The notes: generated from the sequence alone by a model not told the origin. Shown: positions 21,105 through 35,900, counted from the stretch's first letter. The stretch: DNA of 64,000 nucleotides from Harmonia axyridis (GCF_914767665.1 NC_059508.1:21984001-22048000); one strand, 5' to 3'. Translations and numbers: made by a program.

Positions 21105-24100
21105 GATAAATTTGAATTGATTTTGGTGTCCTACTTCAGGATCAATTCCAACATTCTAAACCAATCCTGAGGCTAAGTCCAACAATCAACACCAAACCCG
21201 ATAAATTTGAATTGATTTTGGTCGTCCTACTTCAGGATCAATTCCAATATTCTAAACCAATCCTGAGGCTAAGTCCAACAATCAATACCAAACCCGATAA
21301 ATTTGAATTGATTTTGGTCGTCCTACTTCAGGATCAATTTCAACATTCTAAACCAATCCTGAGGCTAAGTCCAACAATAAATACCAAACCCGATAAATTT
21401 GAATTGATTTTGGTCGTCCTACTTCAGGATCAATTCCAACATTCTAAACCAATCCTGAGGCTAAGTCCAACAATCAACACCAAATCCGATAAATTTGAAT
21501 TGATTTTGGTCGTCCTACTTCAGGATCAATTCCAACATTCTAAACCAATCCTGAGGCTAAGTCCAACAATCAACACCAAACCCGATAAATTTGAATTGAT
21601 TTTGGTCGTCCTACTTCAGGATCAATTCCAATATTCTGAACCAATCCTGAGGCTAAGTCCAAAAATCAAAACCAAACCCGATAAATTTGAATTGATTTTG
21701 GTCGTCCTACTTCAGGATCAATTCCAACATTCTAAACCAATCCTGAGGCTAAGTCCAACAATCAATACCAAATCCGATAAATTTGAATTGATTTTGGTCG
21801 TCCTACTTCAGGATCAATTTCAACATTCTAAACCAATCCTTAGGCTAAGTCCAACAATCAACACCAAACCCGATAAATTTAAATTGATTTTGGTGTCCTT
21901 CTTCAGGATCAATTCCAACATTCTAAACCAATCCTGAGGCTAAGTCCAACAATCAACACCAAATCCGATAAATTTGAATTGATTTTGGTCGTCCTACTTC
22001 AGGATCAATTCCAACATTCTAAACCAATCCTGAGGCTAAGTCCAACAATCAACACCAAACCCGATAAATTTGAATTGATTTTGGTCGTCCTACTTCAGGA
22101 TCAATTCCAACATTCTAAACCAATCCTGAGGCTAAGTCCAACAATCAACACCAAACCCGATAAATTTGAAATGATTTTGGTCGTCCTACTTCAGGATCAA
22201 TTCCAACATTCTAAACCAATCCTGAGGCTAAGTCCAACAATCAATACCAAATCCGATAAATTTGAATTGATTTTGGTCGTCCTACTTCAGGATCAATTTC
22301 AACATTCTAAACCAATCCTGAGGCTAAGTCCAACAATCAACACCAAACCCGATAAATTTGAATTGATTTTGGTGTCCTTCTTCAGGATCAATTCCAACAT
22401 TCTAAACCAATCCTGAGGCTAAGTCCAACAATCAACACCAAACCCGATAAATTTGAATTGATTTTGGTCGTCCTACTTCAGGATCAATTTCAACATTCTA
22501 AACCAATCCTGAGGCTAAGTCCAACAATCAACACCAAACCCGATAAATTTGAATTGATTTTGGTCGTCCTACTTCAGGATCAATTTCAACATTCTAAACC
22601 AATCCTGAGGCTAAGTCCAACAATCAACACCAAACCCGATAAATTTGAATTGATTTTGGTCGTCCTACTTCAGGATCAATTTCAACATTCTAAACCAATC
22701 CTGAGGCTAAGTCCAACAATCAACACCAAACCCGATAAATTTGAATTGATTTTGGTCGTCCTACTTCAGGATCAATTTCAACATTCTAAACCAATCCTGA
22801 GGCTAAGTCCAACAATCAACACCAAACCCGATAAATTTGAGTTGATTTTGGTCGTCCTACTTCAGGATCAATTTCAACATTCTAAACCAATCCTGAGGCT
22901 AAGTCCAACAATCAATATCAAATCCGATAAATTTGAATTGATTTTGGTCGTCCTACTTCAGGATCAATTCCAACATTCTAAACCAATCCTGAGGCTAAGT
23001 CCAACAATCAACACCAAACCCGATAAATTTGAATTGATTTTGGTCGTCCTACTTCAGGATCAATTCCAACATTCTAAACCAATCCTGAGGCTAAGTCCAA
23101 CAATCAACACCAAACCCGATAAATTTGAATTGATTTTGGTCGTCCTACTTCAGGATCAATTCCAACATTCTAAACCAATCCTGAGGCTAAGTCCAACAAT
23201 CAACACCAAATCCGATAAATTTGAATTGATTTTGGTCGTCCTACTTCAGGATCAATTCCAACATTCTAAACCAATCCTGAGGCTAAGTCCAACAATCAAC
23301 ACCAAACCCGATAAATTTGAATTGATTTTGGTCGTCCTACTTCAGGATCAATTCCAACATTCTAAACCAATCCTGAGGCTAAGTCCAACAATCAATACCA
23401 AATCCGATAAATTTGAATTGATTTTGGTCGTCCTACTTCAGGATCAATTCCAACATTCTAAACCAATCCTGAGGCTAAGTCCAACAATCAATACCAAATC
23501 CGATAAATTTGAATTGATTTTGGTCGTCCTACTTCAGGATCAATTTCAACATTCTAAACCAATCCTGAGGCTAAGTCCAACAATCAACACCAAACCCGAT
23601 AAATTTGAATTGATTTTGGTGTCCTTCTTCAGGATCAATTCCAACATTCTAAACCAATCCTGAGGCTAAGTCCAACAATCAACACCAAACCCGATAAATT
23701 TGAATTGATTTTGGTCGTCCTACTTCAGGATCAATTTCAACATTCTAAACCAATCCTGAGGCTAAGTCCAACAATCAACACCAAACCCGATAAATTTGAA
23801 TTGATTTTGGTCGTCCTACTTCAGGATCAATTCCAACATTCTAAACCAATCCTGAGGCTAAGTCCAACAATCAACACCAAACCCGATAAATTTGAATTGA
23901 TTTTGGTCGTCCTACTTCAGGATCAATTTCAACATTCTAAACCAATCCTGAGGCTAAGTCCAACAATCAATACCAAATCCGATAAATTTGAATTGATTTG
24001 GTCGTCCTACTTCAGGATCAATTTCAACATTCTAAACCAATCCTGAGGCTAAGTCCAACAATAAACACCAAACCCGATAAATTTGAATTGATTTTGGTCG

Positions 24101-24162
24101 TCCTACTTCAGGATCAATTCCAATATTCTAAACCAATCCTGAGGCTAAGTCCAACAATCAAC
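21105..24162. repeat. 95/96-bp tandem repeat array, unit 2 (about 32 copies)
   Basis: Largest of the three arrays, about 3.06 kb. Its variants match unit 1 (GGTCGTCCTACTTCAGG, with occasional GGTGTCCTTCTTCAGG). Two GTCCTTCTTCAGG landmarks lie 479 bp apart in both units, showing colinear descent, and unit 2 then has about ten extra copies. The open frames within it (up to 401 codons) are products of the 96-bp period. Confidence 0.95.
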
Positions 24163-24615
24163 GTTCAAGTTTTTAAAATTATTAGTTTTTGATTTTGATT
24201 AACTAAGAAATTAACTTTTAAATTTTAAAAATTTTTAAATATTACCTTATTTATAAATTTGTATCAGAATTCTATTGGGGGGGATCAATAGAATTCAATT
24301 TACGAAAATTTGAATAAATGAATTTATATTTAAAAATCAAAAAATTTTGTAATTAAAAATTATTCTTTCAATTTTATTTTCACAGAAAAGGTTTAAATTT
24401 TCTATAAAATAAATTATCTGTTAGACTAGAAGAAGAATTTTTTCTAAAAGTTGATTTTTCTAACAAAATAGTTTGGAAAAAGAAATTTTATGATAAATCC
24501 TTTTTTCACATAAAAAATAATCGATCCCTGTAAAATTTTGAAATCCGAAGATTTTTCCCAAATTTCATCAAATTTCGTGAAATTTGGCATTTTTTTCAAA
24601 AATTTCGGGGATGGA
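24163..24615. other. Non-coding segment between repeats and trnI, unit 2
   Basis: Contains the G-run stem-loop at 24267-24296 (GAATTCTATTG and its complement). No gene seen. Confidence 0.6.
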
Positions 24616-24677
24616 ACTAGGGGTGGGTTGCACATGTTTCATCTCATCAAAATGATCCTTTCTTCAGGCGCCCTAAT
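24616..24677 (-). tRNA. trnI: Probable tRNA-Ile (GAT), unit 2
   Basis: The stems described at 5113-5174 are unchanged here. Confidence 0.6.
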
Positions 24678-26272
24678 AGGAATTTCCTCATACATTGGTT
24701 TTTATATCCAAGTGTTATAATTGTTTCTTAGACAATAATGTCAATTTTAAAGATCAAATTTTTTGAAAAATTTCAAAAAAAAACGAAAAAAATGCAAAAT
24801 TTTGCAATTTTTTGCATTTTTTGGGTCAAAATTTGGGCAAAAAAAAATGGCCTAAAATCGATACTTTATTAGCAGTATTAATTTAAATTTTGTCTTTTAA
24901 TAGGGTTTTTCTCTTGGACCCTATGCTTTTTTAATTAAAGAATTTATTTATATATATCTATAATATTTAATAATTAATAATTACTTATTAATATATAATT
25001 ATTTATATATAAGGGCGAAATATATCTTACATTGGATAGTACTATTAGTAATATTCTAGGTGCTAATTTTAATTAAATAGTTAAAATAAACATCTTTAAA
25101 TATATAAAAACCGATTTAATATTGGTATCTTAAGGGATATATAATAGTACTCCCGAAAAAAAAAAAAGAATATATAAAGTAAATCAGTATATAAAAACGA
25201 CGGTGAATTTCGAGAATTTCTATATTAATAAATATTTTATATATTAATAATATTTATAATATATATATAAAGAGTATAAATTATTAATAATTAATTTAAC
25301 ATTAAAATATTAATATTTTATTTATATAAGAATTAAATTATAATTAATCTATAATCATTAATAATATATTAAAAATTATTAGTTATTAATAAAGTTAATT
25401 TTTAATGAAAAATTCAAAATTAATGAAAAAAAAAAACCTAAGTATTAATGAATTAAATTATCATTAAGAAATATTATTTCTAAAGTATTTTTCATGAAAA
25501 TGAAGTTATTCTTATTTTAACTGAATCTATTAAAAATTACGTGAAAAATAGATTCAGAAAAATAAAATTAATAAAGATTTCATAAAAAAATTAAATTAAA
25601 ATATCTAACAAAAAAATGTAATTTTTTAATATTTGGTTAAATTTGTCTATTTTTTAATTGTCTCGAATAATTTTTAATTTATTGGATAAAAAGTGATCTT
25701 AAAGGGTAAAAAAATGATTTGTTAGTATAATAAAGTTATTATGTCAATATTTTGATTAAAATTATAATTATTTTAAGTTTAATTAGTACATAGTTAAAAA
25801 AATTATGTATAAAAATTTAGGATTTTCATAAAATTCGAGTAATTTTTGAAAATTTTATATAAATGCTTAAAAGGAAATCGCTCATAAAAAAAAATCTATA
25901 TTTTTTTGTTAGAAATTTTAATTTAAATAATTTTAAAAAATTGTGATATGGAAATTATCTAACAATTTTTTTTGAAAAAATTATTTGTTAGTGTAATAAA
26001 GTTATTTCGTTTAAAAATTTTGTGAAAAATTGTTAAAAATTTTTCAAAATTTATGGATTTTTGCAAATTTTGATGATTAGGGGAGGAATTTTTTTTTTCA
26101 TTTTTCATAAATTTGATTTTTATATAATTTTGAAAATTTTTAGAATAGATTAATTTAAATATTTTCCAAAAATTGTAAATGTTTAGTTTTGGGGGGAACA
26201 GAATTAATAAATTTGAAATTAAATTCATTTCGAATTTTAAAAAATTTAATTTTTGATTATTTTATTTAATAA
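24678..26272. other. AT-rich control region, unit 2
   Basis: Aligns with 5175-6783 apart from small indels in A-runs (for example near 25160 and 25430) and a short deletion near 25490. No gene; the 89-codon minus-strand frame at 25959-26228 is low-complexity AT. Confidence 0.75.
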
Positions 26273-27322
26273 TAAAATTATAATTTATTTTTTTTAAATT
26301 ATTGTATTTATCAAGAATTTTTTGATTCCGATAATTTAAAATATTTTTGATATTTGGTAGGCTTCAGTTTATTCCAAAATTTATTTTATTAAAATTAAAT
26401 TTGAATAGAGCTATAACAGTCAGCAATAAGAATTGTTACAATTTAAATTGTTTAGTATTGGATTTAGTGAGTAGGGTAGCACTAAATTTAAGGGTATAAC
26501 TTGTAAATCCTTGGGGGAAAATTGTTTAATTTAGAGTTAAAAAGTTTAAGGTTTGGTTATTATCTAAGGGGACGTTTTTGACGGGAGGAAGTTACAAAGA
26601 TTTGTTAACATAAAGTTTTTAAAATTATAATTTATTTTTTTTAAATTATTGTATTTATCAAGAATTTTTTAAATCCGATAATTTAATATATTTTTGATAT
26701 TTGGTAGGCTTCAGTTTATTCCAAAATTTATTTTATTAAAATTAAATTTGAATAAAGCTATAACAGTCAGCAATAATAATTGTTACAATTTAAATTGTTT
26801 AGTATTGGATTTAGTGAGTAGGGTAGCACTAAATTTAAGGGTATAACTTGTAAATCCTTGGGGGAAAATTTTTTAATTTAGAGTTAAAAAGTTTAAGGTT
26901 TGGTTATTATCTAAGGGGACGTTTTTGACGGGAGAAAGTTACAAAGATTTGTTAACATAAAGTTTTTAAAATTATAATTTATTTTTTTAAAATTATTGTA
27001 TTTATCAAGAATTTTTTAAATCCGATAATTTAAAATATTTTCGATATTTGGTAGGCTTCAGTTTATTTCAAAATTTATTTTATTAAAATTAAATTTGAAT
27101 AAAGCTATAACAGTCAGCAATAAGAATTGTTACAATTTAAATTGTTTAGTATTGGATTTAGTGAGTAGGGTAGCACTAAATTTAAGGGTATAACTTGTAA
27201 ATCCTTGGGGGAAAATTTTTTAATTTAGAGTTAAAAAGTTTAAGGTTTGGTTATTATCTAAGGGGACGTTTTTGACGGGAGGAAGTTACAAAGATTTGTT
27301 AACATAAAGTTTTTAAAATTAT
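26273..27322. repeat. 347-bp tandem repeats, unit 2 (three copies)
   Basis: Repeat starts GATAATTTAA at 26330, 26677 and 27024, an exact 347-bp spacing; the last copy ends about 45 bases short before 12S. Confidence 0.9.
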
Positions 27323-27399
27323 AGTTTCAATAATTTAATTTTTTAAATTTAATTTAATTATTATTATTTCTAAATTAAGTTAATTTTTTTTTTGTTTAA

Positions 27400-28194
27400 A
27401 CTAAATTTTAACTAAATGTAGTCTTTTTTGGGTTTTAGTTAATTAGATATTTGATTATGGTATTAGATATATATATTCATTCAAGATTTATATGAATATT
27501 GTTTTAAATTTAATAAATTAGTAGTGTTTATTTTTAATTATTAAAAAAATTTAGAATTAGTGATAAGATTTAGTATTTGCAATTTTTGTGCCAGCAGCAG
27601 CGGTTATACAAAAAATATAATATATATTTATTAGCTTCAATTAATAGAATTAAAAATTAAAAAAGAAATTTTAAGTTTTAAGGTGAAATTTTAATTTATT
27701 TATATTTTTAATTATGTTTTTATGAGGTTAAGAAATTATTATAATAAACTAGGATTAGATACCCTATTATTAATTAAGTAAATTATAAAGTTAAGTGATT
27801 AATAGTTAAGTTCTTTGAAGCAAAATGATTTGGCGGTATTTTTACTTTTCAGAGGAACCTGTTCTATAAACGATAATCCACGATTAGAATAACTTTAATT
27901 AGAAACTTTTATATCGTCGTTGTTAAATATTTTTTTAGAAATTAATATTTAGATATTTTTTAAAAATTTAAATCAGATCAAGTTGAAGTTTATATTAAAG
28001 TAGAAATGGGTTACATTAAATTATATTTATGGATTTATATATTTTAAAAGTTTTATGAAATTGGATTTGATTGTAATTAAATATTTTTATTTTTAATGAT
28101 TTAGTACTAAAATATGCACATATTGCCCGTCGCTTTCATCTAATATGGAATAAGTCGTAACATAGTAGATTTACTGGAAAGTGATTCTAGAATG
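27400..28194 (+). rRNA. rrnS: 12S rRNA, unit 2 (NUMT copy)
   Basis: Small-subunit mitochondrial rRNA. The 530-loop GTGCCAGCAGCAGCGG, AAACTAGGATTAGATACCC, CGATAATCCACGATT, TTGCCCGTCGC and TAAGTCGTAACATAGTAG appear in the expected order. The 3' end is fixed by trnV; the 5' end is approximate, set by the usual insect length of about 780-800 bp. Confidence 0.88.
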
Positions 28195-28257
28195 TCAGTT
28201 TAGAGCTTGAATAAGCATCTTATTTACATTAAGAAGATAATTAATAATTTAAATTGA
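28195..28257 (+). tRNA. trnV: tRNA-Val (TAC), unit 2
   Basis: TAC anticodon; TCAGTTT/AAATTGA acceptor preserved. Confidence 0.85.
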
Positions 28258-29624
<1,367 letters not shown>

Positions 29625-29685
29625 ATTATTTTGGCAGATTAGTGCATTAGATTTAGAATCTTTATAAGTATTTTATACAAATAAT
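29625..29685 (+). tRNA. trnL1: tRNA-Leu (TAG), unit 2
   Basis: ATTATTT/AAATAAT acceptor and TAG anticodon preserved. Confidence 0.85.
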
Positions 29686-29692
29686 AATTGAT

Positions 29693-30628
29693 ATAATTTT
29701 AATTTTGATAATTTTTATTTTAATAATTATTTGTATTTTAGTTAGAGTAGCTTTTTTAACTTTATTAGAACGGAAGTTATTAGGGTATATTCAAATTCGA
29801 AAAGGTCCTAATGAAGTAGGTTATTTAGGAATTTTACAACCTTTTAGTGATGCAATTAAATTATTTAGAAAAGAAATAATTTTTCCTTATATGGCGAATA
29901 TTTTAATTTATATTATATCACCAGTTTTTAATTTAATTTTAGCATTAATATTATGAATTAGAATACCTTTTTATTGTTATTTATTTAAGTTTAATTTTTC
30001 TGTATTGTTTTTTTTTGTAATTTCTAGTTTTAGTGTGTATACAATTATATTATCGGGTTGATCTTCAAATTCGATTTATTCTTTATTAGGAAGGCTTCGT
30101 TCAGTTGCTCAAGTAATTTCTTATGAAGTAAGAATATTTTTAATTTTATTATCATTTTCAGTGTTAATTATATCTTTGAATTTAATAGATTTTATTTTTT
30201 ATCAAAAATATGTTTGATTTGTTATATTTAATTTTCCTCTTAGAATAATATGATTTATCTCAAGATTAGCTGAAACTAATCGAACTCCTTTTGATTTTTC
30301 TGAGGGTGAATCAGAGTTAGTTTCAGGGTTTAATGTTGAATATAGAAGTTTTGGATTTGCTTTTATTTTTATGGCTGAATATTCCAATATTATTTTTATA
30401 AGAATATTAAGAAGGTTGATTTTTATAGGAGGTGATTTTTATTCTATTATATTTTTTTTTAAATTATTATTTTTTTCTTTTATATGAATTTGGGTTCGAG
30501 GGACTTTACCTCGTTATCGATATGATAAATTAATATATTTATCTTGAAAGGTTTTTTTGCCTGTTTCTTTAAATATACTTATACTAAATTTTAGATTAAG
30601 ATTATTATTTATGGTATTAATTATATAG
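29693..30628 (+). CDS. ND1: ND1 (NUMT copy, frame open)
   Basis: Same length as unit 1, ending TAG. The near-invariant motif RKGPNKVG reads RKGPNEVG (AAA to GAA), a charge reversal at a conserved loop that suggests lost constraint. No stop noticed. Confidence 0.9.
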
Positions 30629-30646
30629 TTAATTAAATTTTGTATA

Positions 30647-30710
30647 AATCAATAGAAATTTAAATTCTTTCTCATATTTTCAAAATATATGCTTTTCAAG
30701 CTCATTGATT
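30647..30710 (-). tRNA. trnS2: tRNA-Ser (TGA), unit 2
   Basis: AATCAAT/ATTGATT acceptor, TGA anticodon. Confidence 0.85.
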
Positions 30711-31848
30711 AATTAAATATTCATCAGTCTCAAATTTTATAAATAATTGAGTTTAATATAAAGTATACGAAATAGATTAAGGTAAAAATTTGTCCTATTA
30801 AAATAAAAGGATCTTCAACTGGTTTAGCTCCGATTCATGTAAAAATTATAACTGTAACGATAAAATTTCAAAATATAATTTTATTAATATAATAAAAGCT
30901 GTTTCTTTTCATTATTTTGAAATTAATAAAAGGTATAAAATAAAGAATTGCAATTGATATTACTAAAGCAATTACACCCCCAAGTTTATTGGGAATAGAA
31001 CGAAGAATTGCATAAGCAAATAAAAAATATCATTCTGGTTGAATATGAGGAGGGGTGGAAAGAGGATTAGCTGGAATAAAATTATCAGGATCTCTTAATA
31101 TATAAGGATATAGAATAATAATATTTAAAATAAAAAATATTATAATGAGAGAACCTAAAATATCTTTAAAGGAGAAATATGGATGAAAACTAATTTTATC
31201 TAAATTAGAATTAGATCCTAAAGGATTACTAGAGCCAGAGTTATGTAAAAATATTAAATGAATTATAATTAAAGCTGAAATAATAAAAGGTAAGATAAAA
31301 TGAAATGAATAAAATCGGTTTAGTGTAGCATTGTCAACAGCAAAACTTCCTCATAGTCAAATAACGATAGAATTTCCTAGGTAAGGGATTGCAGAAACTA
31401 AATTAGTAATTACAGTTGCTCCTCAAAAAGATATTTGCCCTCAGGGAAGAACATAACCTAAAAAGGCTGTAGCTATAGATATAAACAAAATAGTAGTTCC
31501 TGTCATTCAAGTTTCTGTAAGTTTGTAAGAACCAAAATATAAGCCTCGCCTAATATGTAAGTATAAACATATAAAAAATAAAGAGGCCCCATTTGCATGA
31601 ATAGTTCGTATTAATCATCCTATATTTACGTCTCGACAAATATGAGGTACTCTATTAAAAGCTAAATCTACGTTAGCACAATAATGTATAGATAAAAATA
31701 ATCCTGTAATAATTTGTATTATTAAACATAAGCCTAATAAAGATCCAAAATTTCATAAATATGAAATATGTCTTGGTGTAGGTAGGTCGATTAAAGAATT
31801 GTTAATAATTTTCGTTAAAGAATTAATTTTTCGTATTGGTATTTTCAT
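30709..31848 (-). CDS. CYTB: CYTB (NUMT copy, frame open)
   Basis: 1140 bp, ATG to TAA, with no stop found when compared with the fully read unit 1 frame. A conserved GGFA reads GSFA (plus strand AACTTCC for AACCTCC near 31345). The NPLG motif is kept. Confidence 0.9.
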
Positions 31849-32338
31849 ATTTAAATTGACGTAACGGTCCAAATTTTACTTTAGTAATTTTTACAACTGC
31901 AATTATTGAAATTAATAAATAAAAAATCAAATTTAAAAATATGTTAGAATTTGGATAATTTAAAAATTTATTTAAATTTAAATAAAAATTTCTAATTGAA
32001 TCTATTTTATGTAAAATTTCATTATTAATATTTTGATTTATTAAATATAGATTTATATTATTTATAAATAAAGTAATTATAAATAAACTAATTATAATTA
32101 ATAGAATATATTTATTAAATTTAAATTTTCCATTAGAGGCAGTTCTTGTTATATAAATAAATAAAATTAGTAAACCACCAATTATAATTAATATTAAAAT
32201 ATATGAAAATCAAAAGTTTGATCTTATTAATCCTATAATAATACAAGTTATAATAGTATAAGTTAAAATAAGTAGTCCTAAAGATAGTGGGTGGGTAAGG
32301 AAAATTGCTAAAAAAGTTAAAAATGTTAAAATTAAGAT
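31849..32338 (-). CDS. ND6: ND6 (NUMT copy, frame open)
   Basis: Same 490-bp extent as unit 1, ATC start and incomplete T stop before CYTB. Only substitutions relative to unit 1. Confidence 0.83.
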
Positions 32339-32340
32339 TT

Positions 32341-32402
32341 CAGAGGGTAGTTTAATAAAAAATATTAATTTTGGAGATTAAAGATATATTTGTTTTCCTC
32401 TG
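32341..32402 (+). tRNA. trnP: tRNA-Pro (TGG), unit 2
   Basis: Intact acceptor CAGAGGG/TCCTCTG; TGG anticodon. Confidence 0.8.
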
Positions 32403-32470
32403 ATATTTTAAAAGATTAAATCTTAAAGCTGGTTTACAAGACCAGTATTTTTATTAAATTATTAAAATAT
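32403..32470 (-). tRNA. trnT: tRNA-Thr (TGT), unit 2
   Basis: TGT anticodon with CTGGT/ACCAG stem. Confidence 0.85.
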
Positions 32471-32747
32471 GGAAATAATTTTTTTAAGTATGTTTATTTT
32501 TAGAATTTTAAATTTTTTTATTGATCGAAAACATTTATTAATAACATTGCTTAGATTAGAATTAGTAATTTTAACTTTATTTATAATAATATATTTTTAT
32601 TTATCTTATTTTAGTTATGAATTTTATTTTGTAGTAGTTTTTTTAACTATAAGTGTTTGTGAAAGAGTTTTGGGATTATCTTTATTAGTGTCAATAATTC
32701 GTTCTTATGGAAATGATTATTTTAATTCATTAAATATTTTATGATAA
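32469..32747 (+). CDS. ND4L: ND4L (NUMT copy, frame open)
   Basis: Intact frame with the ATGATAA overlap into ND4. One asparagine before RKHLLITLL is Asp here (FFIDRKH). Confidence 0.9.
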
Positions 32748-34060
32748 TAGTAATAATATTAGTATTTATGATTCCTTTATGTTTTTTAAATAAATTTTGA
32801 TTAATTAAGAATTATTTAATTTTAATAAGAATTTGATTCTTTTCAAAAATTTCTTTTTTATTTTTTAGTTCATTAAATTTTTTTATAGGTATAGATTTTT
32901 TATCATATTTTTTGTTATTATTAAGGTTTTGAATTTCTTTTTTAATATTTATAGCTAGAGAAAAACTTTTCAATTCAAAAGATTTTAGTGAGTTATTTAG
33001 TATTTTATTATTATTATTATTGCTTTTTTATTATTAACTTTTACTTCTATAAATATATTTTTATTTTACATATTTTTTGAGGCTAGGTTAATTCCAATTT
33101 TGATTTTAATTTTAGGTTGAGGATATCAGCCTGAACGTATTCAAGCTGGTATATATATATTTTTTTATACAATTATAGCTTCTTTACCAATAATATTATT
33201 TATTTTTATTTATTATTCAAAGTTTAAAACATTAGATTTGACTTATATTAATGTAAATTTATTTAGTTTTATTTTATATTTTATAATAATAATAGTATTT
33301 TTAGTTAAAATACCGATAGTTTTATTTCATTTATGATTGCCTAAAGCACATGTAGAAGCTTCAGTTGCTGGGTCTATAATATTAGCAGGAGTGATATTAA
33401 AGTTAGGAAGATACGGGCTTATTCGGTTTTTGATTATATTTATATATTTAGGAGTTAAGGTTAATTTTTTTTAAATTAATTTATCTTTAGTAGGAGGGAT
33501 TTTAGTTTCTTTAAGTTGTTTACGTCAAAGAGATATAAAATCTTTAATTGCTTATTCTTCAGTTGTTCATATAGGACTTTTATTGTCAGGTTTATTAACA
33601 TTTAATTCTTGAGGAATTACTGGATCTTTAATAATAATATTAGCTCATGGTTGTTGCTCTTCAGGATTATTTGTTTTAGTAAATATAAATTATGAACGTA
33701 TTGTTAGTCGAAGCATTTTTATTAATTAAGGTTTAATTAATATTGTACCTTTTTTATCTTTATGGTGATTTTTGTTAGTAATTAGAAATATAGCTGCACC
33801 TCCTTCTTTAAATTTGTTAAGAGAAATCTTGTTAATTAATAGTTTAATTAATTATTCTCATATTTGTATATTTATATTAATAATTATAACTTTTTTGAGA
33901 GCTTCATATAGTTTGTATTTATATTCTTTTAGTCAACATGGAAAATTTTACAGAAGATTATATTTTTTTGAATTAATTTCTTATCGAGAATTAATTTTAT
34001 TATTAATGCATTGGGTTCCTTTAAATTTAATTTTATTAAAAAGAGATTTATTTTTCTTAT
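32741..34060 (+). pseudogene. ND4: ND4 (NUMT copy, frameshift and two nonsense codons)
   Basis: Lesions differ from unit 1. One T is lost from the run in GCTTTTTTA near 33024 (frame -1). A T to A change makes TAA at 33472-33474, and an A to T change makes TAA at 33727-33729; the two stops share the ancestral frame. The LPKAHVEASVAGS and HWVPLNLILLKS segments remain recognisable. Confidence 0.92.
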
Positions 34061-34122
34061 ACTTAAATAGTTTATATAAAATATTGATTTGTGGAGTCAA
34101 TGAAGTTACTTTAACTTTAAGT
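34061..34122 (+). tRNA. trnH: tRNA-His (GTG), unit 2
   Basis: Perfect acceptor ACTTAAA/TTTAAGT; GTG anticodon. Confidence 0.82.
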
Positions 34123-34123
34123 A

Positions 34124-35835
34124 ATATCTTTTTGTGTAATTTTTTCTAGATTAATACTTAGGTTTTTTTTTTTTTTTTAGTTTTAGATTATTTTCACTTA
34201 ATACAGGAAAGGTTTATTTTATTGAGTGAAGAATTTTCAGTTTAAATTCAATAGAAGTAGAAATATTAATTCTTTTAGATTGAATATCCTTATTATTTGT
34301 TTCTTTTGTTTTATTTATTTCTACAATAGTAATTTTTTATAGAAAATCTTATATATCTAAGGATTTATCTATTAATCGTTTTATCATATTAGTTTTTATA
34401 TTTGTTCTTTCTATATTATTAATAATTTTAAGTCCAAATTTAATTTCAATTTTATTGGGTTGAGATGGGTTAGGATTAGTTTCTTATTGTTTAGTGATTT
34501 ATTATCAAAATGTAAAATCTTATTCAGCTGGTATATTAACAGCTTTATCTAATCGAGTAGGAGTCGCGATATTAATAATTTCTATTGCTTGGATAATAAA
34601 TTTTGGAAGATGGAATTTTATATTATATATTGATTATTATTATAGAGATAAAAGAATAATAATTGTAGGTTTGTTAATTATTATTGCTGCTTTAACTAAA
34701 AGTGCACAAATTCCTTTTTCAGCTTGATTACCAGCAGCTATAGCTGCTCCTACTCCTGTTTCAGCATTAGTACATTCTTCAACTTTAGTAACAGCAGGGG
34801 TTTATTTATTAATTCGATTTCATTTATTATTGGAAAATTATTCTTTTGTGTTAATATTCATTGGATTGATAACAATATTAATTTCAGGTTTAGCGGCTAA
34901 TTTTGAATATGATTTAAAAAAAATTATTGCTTTATCAACTTTAAGTCAGTTAGGTTTAATAGTTACTATTTTAAGATTACGTTTATATGAATTAGCTTTT
35001 TTTCATTTATTAATTCATGCTTTATTTAAAGCTTTATTATTTATATGTGCAGGTAATTTTATTCATTTAATAGGAGAATGTCAAGATATTCGTTTTATAG
35101 GGGGTTTAGTTTATAAAACTCCTATAACTGTAATATATTTTAATGTAAGAAATCTATCATTATGTGGGATTCCTTTTTTTTCTGGATTTCACTCAAAAGA
35201 TTTAATTATAGAGGTTTATTCTATGTTAAGATTAAATATTTCAATTTATTTAATTATATTAATTTCTTTAACATTAACAGTTTCTTATACAGTGCGTTTA
35301 TTAAATTATTTAATATTTACAGATTATTGTGGGTTTAGAATAAATAAAACTGAAGAATTAAGAGATGAAATAGTTTATAGAATAGGATTTATATTTATTA
35401 TCGTATTATTTTCAGGAACGGTTCTTATATGATTTATATTTAAGGATATTAATTTAGTTGTATTACCTTTTTTTATGAAAATTTTAATTTTAATTATAGT
35501 AATAATTGGGGTAATTATAGGTTTTGAGATTTCTTTATTAAAATTAAATTATAATTTAATTTTTTCTAATTTAATAAAAATTTTAATTTTTTTAGTATTA
35601 ATATGGAATTTGCCTTATATTTCAACTTTTGGAATAAATAATTTTTTTATTAATTCAGGAATACTAAATTATAAAGTTTTAGATCAAGGTTGATCAGAGT
35701 TCTTAGGAAGCCGGGGTTTATTTAAATTTTTTTAAAAAAATTCTGTTTTATTTCAGTATATTTTTGAAAATAGTTTAAAGATTTATATAATAATATTTTT
35801 AATTTGGATTATTTTGTTATTGATTTATATATTTT
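34124..35835 (+). pseudogene. ND5: ND5 (NUMT copy, frame break and late nonsense)
   Basis: It shares with unit 1 the 16-T plus AG state of the N-terminal T-run (34163-34178), which puts TAG in frame with the ATA start; unit 3 has 19 T and stays open. The central AAMAAPTPVSALVHSSTLV region, broken in unit 1, is complete here. A further TAA at 35733-35735 results from a shifted T/A run and would cut the last 30 to 40 residues. Confidence 0.9.
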
Positions 35836-35900
35836 ACTTAAATAGCTTAATAGAGCGCAATATTGAAGATATTGAGGTAAATTAAAATATTTTTTAAGTA
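35835..35900 (+). tRNA. trnF: tRNA-Phe (GAA), unit 2
   Basis: TACTTAA/TTAAGTA acceptor, GAA anticodon. Confidence 0.85.

Noticed and set aside
21212..24192. Long repetitive open reading frames (up to 401 codons) with a 32-residue repeat, as a novel repeat protein family
   Set aside because: The 96-bp period is a multiple of three, so one open repeat gives a long frame automatically. Frames break at each 95-bp unit, have no conserved start, and lie in mitochondrial non-coding DNA where TGA/AGR readings would change.
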